From: Arion vulgaris
Lineage: Eukaryota; Mollusca; Gastropoda; Stylommatophora; Arionidae
Assembly: GCA_020796225.1 (NCBI GenBank)
Contig: CM036765.1
Span: 4,916,228 to 4,980,227 of the forward strand
Reading direction: 5' to 3'
DNA length: 64,000 nucleotides
The position numbers and the translations under genes are program-made. Shown here in pieces: positions 9,942 to 22,600 of this stretch (position 1 is its first letter; every line of letters begins with the position of its first letter). The notes beneath the pieces were generated by a model. The model worked only from the letters and a program-made list of their open reading frames with translations. It was not told where the DNA came from and made no database searches.

Positions 9942-12900
9942 GTATGTTACACGTCAACTCTTCTTCTACTTCTGTGTCCGTATGTGTAATTCATGCCCCT
10001 TCAAAGAAGGGGTGCTCTTTCTAATGCTAGTCTCGTCCACGAATGATGATGGTGGTAAATAATGATTGAACCATCAGACAGGTAGTTGCCAGTGTCAGCA
10101 GGCGGAACAGAAACATGTCCTACAAGACAAGACTGTCCTGTGTGAGCTGAGAAGAAACATGTGGCCACACCCAGTCGACGTAAAAACTAAGCTTTGGGGA
10201 AATCTGACAGACCTGAAGCTGACTGCCCAGTTGTGGTCCACAGTAAATTAAGCGCATGACCAGAGATCGCTGAAGAAGAAGATAGGGAGTGTCAGCTCCG
10301 ATGTAAGCCAGTTTCATCCTGGACGAAACCGGAGTCGTGTGCCAAGCGGCTTGTATATCGCAGTGTTGCTATTCTTTGCTCCCCTTGTGGCCCGGCAACA
10401 CACCGGCGAAACAGACTGGGATTCACAACTCTGAAACTCCTCTCAATGCGTTAAGAATGTGCAACGGATACAAAACAAACAGAATGAAGACTATGTTTAC
10501 TAAAGACATCACAGTCAGACGATATATCCCTAACTGCCCTAACATGAAAATACACAGTGTACGTAACAATATAGAACTGGGGTAGAGTGGATTTTTCTAC
10601 ACACCTATCACCCAATAGCTTGTATTGAGTAGAATGTGGCCACCTAAAGGTCCTTCGGAACCTTTGCATTGATACTCAATCGACAGCAAATTAACCCACC
10701 TTTGCATTGATACTCAATCGACAGCAAATTAACCCACCTTTGCATTTCTCTCAAGCCAAATTAACCCACCTTTGCATTGATACTCAATCGACAGTCATAT
10801 CATGAACCCATCTACTCCATAATTTTCCTATTCCCATCTTTGCCGGAATGCCTGCTTCCAATGTGGTCTCTCCAACCTTTAATGTCTTTTTATATATCAA
10901 AATATCTCAATTCTTAAGATAGCAAATAGTTGAGAGCTAAAGCTTGTCAACTTACTTGTGTTTGTTTTATAAACAGATCTGCATTTTCTCCATATTTTCG
11001 TTATCTCGTTAATATCTCGTGTAATTTTGCGGTCAAAGGGAATGAACTCAAAGAAATGATTAGTAATTGGTTACCTCCCAATGAGTGTGTTTTATAGTGA
11101 GTGTACACTACCTTAATTTTGTTGAATATGTGACATTAATTCTGTTAATTTGTCCACATACACACACATGTTAGCTTGTCCTGAGCAGAACTTTACCACT
11201 GCAACAGTCCTCCAGAATTTCTCTCTCTTATAGGCCATATGTCCCACCTCTGCAGCCGTCATGTTCAAACCATCAGTTACATCTAGAATCCATCTTCTCC
11301 TTGGTCTTCCTCTTCTTCTCTTTGCCGGCATTCACATATATATGGTACAGAATTATGTATACTGAGCAAGCAACACTTCATCGTGTATGCGTGTACTTTA
11401 CAAAACGTCTTTGTCAATACAGCCCACCTAAGGACTCCTGATCTCCTGGAGTTCAACCATCATGTCGCTTGATCCGTTTTGGCAAAGATCAAGTGTAGTT
11501 CTCTCATTATCGCGCCACAAGGTGGAGCTCTCATAATGCCAAATGACACAATCAATTACACTTAAACAAACTCCAGAGCTCTATTCGTAAGAATACAGGC
11601 CAAGTTTCACCTTCTAAGCTATTGTCACTCCTTGTGGCAGTTCCGGTAGGCCCAATAAAACAAATGCATGATCTATTTTTCCATTTGTCTGCTGCTATCA
11701 ATTGAGCCGTAGTCATGGCTCTGGCTGATTTTGTGTGAGGGCTTGCTTTCCTTATCAACAGTGTCCCTCGCCATTCAAGCATTACTCAAACTTCATAGAT
11801 CTCAGAATTCAGTATTTTTTTTTAAATAATTAAAATAAAATTCCTACAAAATGTTTACTATCTTCAAAATGACATCAGAGACCCTTGCTGGTGCTACAGA
11901 TTAAACAGTCTTACCTTTGTTGCTTTGTTCGTGTTATTTAATTATCTAGTTGTATAAATATTTGTTTGTTTGTTTTCTACAGGATGGGAAAGAAGTGTAT
12001 GGATCAGATATACGCAAGGATTTAAATACCATTTTGCAAGATTGGCTCCCAGTCAACACCAGTGGAAGACAGAGGTTGGTATGTCATGTGAATTGTCTGT
12101 TGGTGTGTAAAGACTTGGTTTTGAAAATGTTTAACTGAATTCTTCATTATTTTGTATTTCTTGTAGGATGTGAGAGTGATGTTGGCATATGACAATGTTA
12201 AGTGTTGGTATATAGTTCAAGGGATTAAAGTGTTGACTTAGTCATGATGTTAGAGTGTTTTTGTAGTTAAGGGTTTAGAGCAGCGTTTCCCAAAGTGGGC
12301 AGTACCGCCCCCAGTGGGCGCTGAAACGTTCTAGGGGGGCGATAGTGGGGTCAGAAGAATTAGGTGGTGTTCAGGTAATTAGGGGTCGGGGCTCCTTAAC
12401 TCCTTGTGGACCAAACGCCACACTGCGTTGGGTTGGACACCTTTTTTTACCACGAGCCACACTAAATGGCGTTTTTTTATAATAAAAACAAATGACTTGT
12501 AAATACATGACTTTTGCCCTGGTCACTAAGAGTTAAAGAAGAAATTAATAATAAATATTTTAAAATAAATTATTTTTGTGATTTTGCGATTGAATAATCA
12601 TTTCAAATTTGAATTCTGCATTTAAATTCATCTTATGCCATCTTACATGATCCATTTTTTCATCAATTTTCTATTTCATGCATATAATCATTTAAAAATT
12701 GATCATGTATTACAGAAATATTTATAAGTTTTCTATGTCAAAGAGAAAAATAGAGCATGTGAAATATGGGACGTTGGCAAATTGTTATATTGTGTGAGGG
12801 GGCATTACAAAGTTTATGTTGTGCAAAGTGGTGGTGGGCCGAAAAAGTTTGGAATCTATGGTTTAGAGTGTTGACTTAGTAAATCAGCTAAAGTATTGGC

Positions 12901-13521
12901 ATAGTCAAGAGTCTAGATCTCTGACATAATCAAAGAATTAGTTAGAGTATCTAAATGATTAGAGCATTGATATAGTCCTATTTTTAAATTGTATTCCCCA
13001 TTCACAAATGATGCAAATATGTTTACCCTGTTTAACGATGCAAATTTTCAATAACCTAGTATAATGGCTGACTCAGAACGCTATGAAATGTATACATTTT
13101 AAAACCAACTCAACTAACTCATAATTCGGTAAAGGAAGCATGTAAAGAGTTAAAAATGATCACTTTGGCCTACAAATCTCTGAAGGAAAAAGCTGTCCAA
13201 ATTACATAACTTCAGAGTTTGGTGTTCTTATGGTATTCCTGTGGCACACAAACAGACAATAAGTTTTATAATTAAGATATATATATATATATGTACGGAC
13301 ACATCAAACAACATGAGTGCCTAGAGAAGATAATTTTGTACCTGGAAAAAGAATGAGAGGAAGAACTAAAAGATGATGGGTGCAAGATGCCAATGACGAT
13401 CTCAGAATGACTGCTACTGATGCCAGTCAACTTTTACTGAATAGAGTTTTCAGGACTGCTGTCATGCCAAGTTCGGAAAGGACTAGCTACTTGATGATAT
13501 ATATATATATATATATTTAAA

Positions 13522-13604
<83 letters not shown>

Positions 13605-16600
13605 AACTCGACTCAAAGTTATGGTGTAGCTCAAAAGCTTATTTGCGACAAAAGAATTGTAACACAAAGAACGGTTAGTCGCCACCTGATGCATACTGAG
13701 AGATCGAGCATATGACTAATTGTTGCGTGCGTGGTGATCAACACAACTAAACTAAATATTATTCCTCTCGTACATATCTGATAGTCTGAATTTCTCCATA
13801 CTTCTGTCCTCGCAACTCTCAATATTTCTATGGAGTTGAGTCCGATATTTCTTGCATCTCTCAGCAAAGTTCATTCCATGGTTTCCCTAGTGCATCCTTC
13901 TTTCTTGAACCTTTTGCCCCAATTCAATGTCTGCTTTGGTATTCTTTGATCATTTGTTCTCAAGGTATACCCAACATATTTCCATCTTCTCCTTCTTATA
14001 ACAGTTAAGATATACACATGTGTTAACTCTTTCCATGCTTTTCACCACATACTGTTCTACAGTGAAATTTCTTGAACGCCATTAGCAGTACACTCGCCAT
14101 TCGAGTTGCTTCCTTATAAGAAATCTTTCTAGTTTTACTTCTACTATTTTACTTATACTACTTTTTAACTTTGTTATTCTATTAGGTTGTCCAGTTTTCT
14201 TCAATTTAGTATATAATAAGATATATTTTTAAAATTGCTTTTGTGGCCTCCTTGAATTAACAGTAAAAAACAATTCAGGAAATAACTGCATAGGGGAAGA
14301 GTTTATGTGCTTAAAGTCACAACCAAACCCCGCCCGAGTGGTTACCGGGCCCCAAATTTGGGGTGTAAAGAATAGAACCACTGTTACCTGCCACGCATGT
14401 CATAAGAGACGACTAAGGAGGTTTGGCTGAAATCGGATGCACATGTCCTAAACTGTAGAAATCTTGCATTTAGAGGCCTATCAAACCAATGTGCAACGTA
14501 TATACGTTCTTGGCAATGATCAAGCGTATCACAAACAGTAATTAAGATTGATAGTAAGAACGACGCAAAGAAGAAAAAAAATCCAAATGCAGAACTGTAT
14601 GTGATTGTCTTTTATTTTGTTGCAGGTTGGTCAGTGTTTTCTTGGATCTTGTTGCTGAAATTCTTCTGAGTACATCAGATAATACTTCTTCAGGCTGTTC
14701 ATTGTTACCCACTCTGCAACCACAGCAACTAGGGGTACAGAAGTGTAATAGCAGTTCATTTGTTCATTATGAAGATGGTAGGTACCTCAAAGTTTTCGGC
14801 CTAATGTTTTATATAATACTGACAGTTTCAATATTTTTAAGACGGTGTGCTAGAAAAAAGCTGGCCTTTCAGCCTAGAAACAAAAATCAAAGATGGTTTG
14901 ACTGAATGGATTAGAGCAATTCGGGAGACCCGGGTTCCATCCCCAGGAAGGCCAAGGACATTTTTTCTGTTGGGAGCATAACAAATTTTTCAAACGAGCA
15001 GTTTTGCGGCAACTGCACTAGCCATGAAGCCATTAAATTTCTCAGGCTCATGTCCCTTGTCTTGCACCACCCTTCTTCTTCTTCTTCTTCTTAGAACATT
15101 CCATATTGATCGTTTGTTAACCAGTCTGTGTACCAGTCTGTATGATTTGTATGTAATCCGGGTCTAAGAACGATTGTACATTGTGCCAGTTATGCGCCTA
15201 CAAGCAGGTCAGCACATCCAATTTTTGTGACACTTTTTCGTTACATTACATGTTCCGTTACATGTCTTGTAGGTCGCAGTGTTACTATTCTTTGCTCCCC
15301 TTGTGGGCCCCGACAACACACAGGTGGAAGTGTCTGGATAAATGGAATAGAGTACAGGTCCCCATTCAGGAGACCTGGGTTTGATCCCTGGTATGGTCAA
15401 GGAGTTGTTTTTGTCGGTGCATTAAAAAATTACTAACCTGAAAAGTTCATAGCAACGGCACTAGTCATGCGATCATTAAAGTCATCAGGCTCATGTCTCC
15501 CCTGTCCTGCATCGTCTAAAAAACAGTATTATACAGTCAGTAAAGACAGTGTTTTCTTTTTTTCAGCCTAGGAAAAAATAATGCATAACTTCACTCCATT
15601 GTTATTAATATACTGAATATTTTGTTTCAGCCATTTCACAGGAGCTACCACAGGGATGTGTGTTAGAGAGAATCCTTGGTCTTCAGACTCTGGATGAACT
15701 GGACATTGAGGAGATCTTTCCCTTGTACACAAGGCTGCAGGCAAAACTGGATCAAGATCCAAATCTTTGGTGACTTTCTATTTATTTGTCACTAGTTCTC
15801 ACTTCTCTCTTGTGTTTTGTTAATCCTTGTTGGGGCAATAGTGATGAGTTTTGAATATCTTGGTGACTATCTATTTATTTGTCACTAGTTCTCACTTCTC
15901 TCTTGTGTTTTTGTTAATCCTTGTTGGGGCAATAGTGATGAGTTTTGAATATCTTGGTGACTTTCTATTTATTTGTCACTAGTTCTCACTTCTCTCTTGT
16001 GTTTTTTTTAATCCTTGTTGGGGCAATAGTGATGAGTTTTGAATATCTTGGTGACTTTCTATTTATTTGTCACTAGTTCTCACTTCTCTCTTGTGTTTTG
16101 TTAATCCTTGTTGGGGCAATAGTGATGAGTTTTGAATATCTTGGTGACTTTCTATTTATTTGTCACTAGTTCTCACTTCTCTCTTGTGTTTTTGTTAATC
16201 CTTGTTGGGGCAATAGTGATGAGTTTTGAATATCTTGGTGACTATCTATTTATTTGTCACTAGTTCTCACTTCTCTCTTGTGTTTTTGTTAATCCTTGTT
16301 GGGGCAATAGTGATGAGTTTTGAATATCTTGGTGACTTTCTATTTATTTGTCACTAGTTCTCACTTCTCTCTTGTGTTTTTTTTAATCCTTGTTGGGGCA
16401 ATAGTGATGAGTTTTGAATATCTTGGTGACTTTCTATTTATTTGTCACTAGTTCTCACTTCTCTCTTGTGTTTTGTTAATCCTTGTTGGGGCAATAGTGA
16501 TGAGTTTTGAATATCTTGGTGACTTTCTATTTATTTGTCACTAGTTCTCACTTCTCTCTTGTGTTTTTGTTAATCCTTGTTGGGGCAATAGTGATGAGTT

Positions 16601-19600
16601 TTGAATATCTTGGTGACTTTCTATTTATTTGTCACTAGTTCTCACTTCTCTCTTGTGTTTTGTTAATCCTTGTTGGGGCAATAGTGATGAGTTTTGAATA
16701 TCTTGGTGACTTTCTATTTATTTGTCACTAGTTCTCACTTCTCTCTTGTGTTTTGTTAATCCTTGTTGGGGCAATAGTGATGAGTTTTGAATATCTTGGT
16801 GACTTTCTATTTATTTGTCACTAGTTCTCACTTCTCTCTTGTGTTTTTGTTAATCCTTGTTGGGGCAATAGTGATGAGTTTTGAATATCTTGCTGACTTT
16901 CTATTTATTTGTCACTAGTTCTCACTTCTCTCTTGTGTTTTTGTTAATCCTTGTTGGGGCAATAGTGATGAGTTTTGAATATCTTGGTGACTATCTATTT
17001 ATTTGTCACTAGTTCTCACTTCTCTCTTGTGTTTTTGTTAATCCTTGTTGGGGCATAGTGATGAGTTTTGAATATCTTGGTGACTTTCTATTTATTTGTC
17101 ACTAGTTCTCACTTCTCTCTTGTGTTTTTGTTAATCCTTGTTGGGGCATAGTGATGAGTTTTGAATATCTTGGTGACTTTCTATTTATTTGTCACTAGTT
17201 CTCACTTCTCTCTTGTGTTTTGTTAATCCTTGTTGGGGCAATAGTGATGAGTTTTGAATATCTTGGTGACTTTCTATTTATTTGTCACTAGTTCTCACTT
17301 CTCTCTTGTGTTTTTGTTAATCCTTGTTGGGGCACAGTGATGAGTTTTGAATATCTTGGTGACTTTCTATTTATTTGTCACTAGTTCTCACTTCTCTCTT
17401 GTGTTTTTGTTAATCCTTGTTGGGGCATAGTGATGAGTTTTGAATATCTTGGTGACTTTCTATTTATTTGTCACTAGTTCTCACTTCTCTCTTGTGTTTT
17501 GTTAATCCTTGTTGGGGCATAGTGATGAGTTTTGAATATCTTGGTGACTTTCTATTTATTTGTCACTAGTTCTCACTTCTCTCTTGTGTTTTGTTAATCC
17601 TTGTTGAGGCATAGTGATCAGTTTTGAATATCTTGCTGACTTTCTATTTATTTGTCACTAGTTCTCACTTCTCTCTTGTGTTTTTGTTAATCCTTGTTGG
17701 GGCATAGTGATGAGTTTTGAATATCTTGGTGACTTTCTATTTATTTGTCACTAGTTCTCACTTCTCTCTTGTGTTTTGTTAATCCTTGTTGAGGCATAGT
17801 GATCAGTTTTGAATATCTTGCTGACTTTCTATTTATTTGTCACTAGTTCTCACTTCTCTCTTGTGTTTTTGTTAATCCTTGTTGAGGCATAGTGATGAGT
17901 TTTGAATATCTTGGTGACTTTCTATTTATTTGTCACTAGTTCTCACTTCTCTCTTGTGTTTTGTTAATCCTTGTTGGGGCATAGTGATGAGTTTTGAATA
18001 TCTTGGTGACTTTCTATTTATTTGTCACTAGTTCTCACTTCTCTCTTGTGTTTTTGTTAATCCTTGTTGGGGCAATAGTGATGAGTTTTGAATATCTTGG
18101 TGACTTTCTATTTATTTGTCACTAGTTCTCACTTCTCTCTTGTGTTTTTGTTAATCCTTGTTGGGGCATAGTGATGAGTTTTGAATATCTTGGTGACTTT
18201 CTATTTATTTGTCACTAGTTCTCACTTCTCTCTTGTGTTTTTGTTAATCCTTGTTGGGGCAATAGTGATGAGTTTTGAATATCTTGGTGACTTTCTATTT
18301 ATTTGTCACTAGTTCTCACTTCTCTCTTGTGTTTTTTTTAATCCTTGTTGGGGCAATAGTGATGAGTTTTGAATATCTTGGTGACTTTCTATTTATTTGT
18401 CACTAGTTCTCACTTCTCTCTTGTGTTTTGTTAATCCTTGTTGGGGCAATAGTGATGAGTTTTGAATATCTTGGTGACTTTCTATTTATTTGTCACTAGT
18501 TCTCACTTCTCTCTTGTGTTTTTTTTAATCCTTGTTGGGGCAATAGTGATGAGTTTTGAATATCTTGGTGACTTTCTATTTATTTGTCACTAGTTCTCAC
18601 TTCTCTCTTGTGTTTTGTTAATCCTTGTTGGGGCATAGTGATGAGTTTTGAATATCTTGGTGACTTTCTATTTATTTGTCACTAGTTCTCACTTCTCTCT
18701 TGTGTTTTTGTTAATCCTTGTTGAGGCAATAGTGATCAGTTTTGAATATCTTGGTGAACAACTACGTGTTCTCCAATCTCTTTTTTTACGCAGGAAATTC
18801 TCAGCGGAAGTGCTCAAACTACATAGCACCATCGAGGGTCCCAATTTAATGTTGAGATTGCTAGAAATTGTATTTAAATTAATGTTTCACCAGTGTGTTG
18901 CCAGGCTCCACAGGGAGCAAAGAATAGTAACACTGCGACCTACATGGCATGTCGCAAGAGGCAACTGAGGTAGGAGTCTAAGGAAGCTATGCTAGTAAAT
19001 AAAAAGCGTAGCAGAAATCGGATGTGATGGCCTATTTGTAGGCGCATAACTGGCACAATGCACAATCGTTCTTAATGCTCAGATCACATACAAATCACAA
19101 ATAGTGGTTAACAAGTGGTCGATATGGAGCTCTAGAAGAAGAAGAATATTAATGTTTTTTCATTAATTGTTTTTTAATGAGTTGTACATAAACCTCATAT
19201 ACTGACTTAAACCTCATATGATCTTAAACCTCCCAACCTGCAGTCAAATGTCAATGATTCGCTTATTGTCTGCAGGAACAAGTGGTGTTTTAATGGTCCA
19301 TTTGAGGATGTGACCTGGTTGTTTGGTAGCAAAGGGAACCAACTTGATGACCTCAATCCTGATTCTGATGAATATGCAGTTTTGAAGGTTAGTTTGATTT
19401 CTCTCTAAGACATAAGAGCTATTTGTCAATAAACGGTTAGTTTTCTATCTCTCCAATACATGAAAACTATTGTAAAATGCTTGATTGATTGATAGGACCA
19501 TCATCATTGCACTTTGGTAAGTAACCATGTGTGTTCCGATCTCTTTCTTACACAGGAAGATCTCAGGGCAGCGATGAACTTGTAGCACCAGCGAGGGCCC

Positions 19601-22600
19601 CGATGTAATTTGAGGATGGTGAAAATATTTTGTGTTTATTTTTAATCTTTCTATTTAATTTTGCCGGGCAGCGCTTTCTAAACTGCCCTTCTCAATTTTG
19701 AACTGCCAATGATTTGTTTACATACTCAACTTGAACACGGGTACGGACATTTTACCATCCGTGTCTGGTAGGAATAGGAATTCAATCTCATTGTAAAATG
19801 AGGAGAGCAGCAGTAGCATAGTTGTTGGTGAACTCGCTTCTTAGATGCATGGTCTGGATTCAATTCTACAGTGTGCGTGGAATATTTTTCTGACCTTAAA
19901 TGCTTTCAGGTTGACCCAGCCTCAATTTTCGTACAAGAAAAAGCTCTCGAAAGTGAAGGCGGCTGGCGTGATGATGACTACATCACCCATTAAGGCCCTA
20001 TGCTCCATGAGAGTCTTCTCTTCCACCATTTACTTCTTTATAGAGGGGCACGTAGTGATCTCGTTGTGCTTGTTTTAAGACACTTTGTAGGCTGATATTC
20101 ATTTTCGTAAGGCTGTTTTTCATTTTCATAAGTCTGTTCTTGATGCCGTCGCTCCATCTTTTGCATGGTCTTCCTCATGCTTTGTACTCATTATAATGTT
20201 TCTGTGCCGCTCTCTGTGGTAGGCGATACCAGGGCATTCTTGTCAGGTGTCCAAACCATTTAATCTGCTGTTTTTTTTATTAATTGCATAACTGGTTTCA
20301 CATCTAGTCTCCTTATGATTTCTTCATTTCTAATTTTGTCTCTTATTGTCACACCTGCAGCTCCTCTAAGACACTTCATCTCTGTCATTATGATTTTCCG
20401 CTCGTTGCCATGAGGGCGGAGAGGAATAAGTAAGTAATCGTAACTATATCTTCAAGAGAATTAAATGCTGTACAATTTTTTTTATAATTTCAGGTGAAAC
20501 GTTTTCTGGTATCTAAGACATTGCAGGATTGTTCTATTATTATTGCCATCAAACCTGTTGTGAAAAGGTAAGTAGTGTAGACTATTCATTATACATGGTG
20601 TTCAAGATAAAAGTAGCATATCAATGGAGGTAATCTGGCATATATTTATGAAAATGAGAAGGTTCAGTTATGACGTAGTATAGGTCAAGGCTGTGTGATG
20701 GTATGTAATTATAGTGCGGAAGGGCGATGAACAAATGTGACGTAGGATGAGCTAGTCTGAACTGGTTTAAATAGTAAATAGATACAACGTAACAATATAA
20801 CTGCAACTTTTGACTTATCAAAACTATTTTATCTTGACACTATGAACCTTATTTTATTATATAACTTATTTTATTATATAACTTATTTTATTATATAACT
20901 TATTTTATTATATAACTTATTTTATTATATAACTTATTTTATTATATAACTTATTTTATTATATGTATGGCCTAACCTGGGCAGCTGATATGGGGAATGT
21001 ACCATGCCCATTTTGCACAGGCCTATCAGAAAAGTTTCACGTTGGGTCCAGAGTAAACAAGGATGCATAGTATTACAGCTGTTGTTCATCACATGTATTG
21101 ATAAAATCTACAAAATAGCTAACACCAGTGAAGGGAACGACCTGGAGGAACTCTTAAACTACTTTCTTTTTTCCAACAATCAGGCAATCATATCAACAAG
21201 AGAGGAACAGCTACAGCAATATATTAACCTTACTGACCAGCAAAGTCACGTTTACAGCGCTTTCACGTTTGATAACAAGCCATAGCTAGCGGAATGTAAC
21301 AAATCCACTAAGCATGCGTGCGCGGTCACTAAGAGTTAACAGACTCTAGCTAACATGTAATGAATACAGTTGAGAAATAACATCAACAAGTCCAAAGTAA
21401 TTACATCGCTAGGAGAAATGCTACTAATTCTCCATTGACAAACATAATTAAACAAGTCAAAGACTTTAATACCTAGGAGAATTTCATCAATGTAAGAATA
21501 ATTAACGAAATCCAACATAGATGCGGTAAAGCACATCAAATGATAGGACAAATGACACCAATTTTAAAATGCAAACATGTCACCATGAACACAAGACATT
21601 ATTTCTCCTAACATTAAACTATCAGCGCCAAACCTGAGCGGTGACATAAAAGCGATGGAAAAAACTAATCACGACAGAGATGCTGGGAGTATCAAGAAGA
21701 GAACAGTTTAGAAATAAAGACATTAGAAAAAGTGGGTACAACATCAGTACTGAGCTTCATCAAGAAACAATAAATTAAATGGTTTGACCACATAAGCAGA
21801 TTACCAACAGACAGTGTGCCTCAAAGAGCAATGCTACTGCGATAAAGTGGACACAAAGCAAAAGGCCGGCAACACAAAAGATGAATCTCAGAAAGAACAA
21901 CAGGAAAACACTATTTATACAATGCACACAAACGCTGTGAGACAAAACAGGATTAGAGAAAAGAAGAGTAACAGATCTGATAGAGTGGAGATCGCAAGAG
22001 AGAGAGATCTGATAGAGTGGAGATCGCGAGAGAGATCGGAGATCTGAGAGAGTGAGATGCAGAGAGAGAGAGAGATCTGATAGAGTGGAGATCGCAAGAG
22101 AGAGAGATCTGATAGAGTGGAGATCGCTAGAGAGAGAGAGAGATCTGATAGAGTGGAGATCGCAAGAGAGAGAGAGAGAGAGAGAGATCTGATAGAGTGG
22201 AGATCCAGAGAGATGAGATCTGATAGAGTGGAGATCCAAGAGAGAGAGATCTGATAGAGTGGAGATCAGAGAGAGAGAGGAAACTGATAGAGTGGAGATC
22301 GCAAGAGAGAGATCTGATAGAGTGGAGATCGCAGAGAGAGAGATCTGATAGAGTGGAGATCGCAGAGAGAGATCTGATAGAGTGGAGATCAGCGAGAGAG
22401 ATCGAGATCTGATAGAGTGGAGATCGCAGAAGAGAGAGATCTGATAGAGTGGAGATCACAAGAGAGAGAGATCTGATAGAGTGGAGATCCAAGAGAGAGA
22501 GAGATCGATAGAGTGGAGATCTGAGGAGAAGAGAGATCTGATAGAGTGGAGATCGCGAGAGAGAGAGAGATCTGATAGAGTGGAGATCGCAAGAGAGAGA

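Noticed and set aside
10066..10585. Several 60-80 codon frames between the first two IPPK exons
   Set aside because: No splice-compatible boundaries or similarity; part of one is a SINE-2 fragment.
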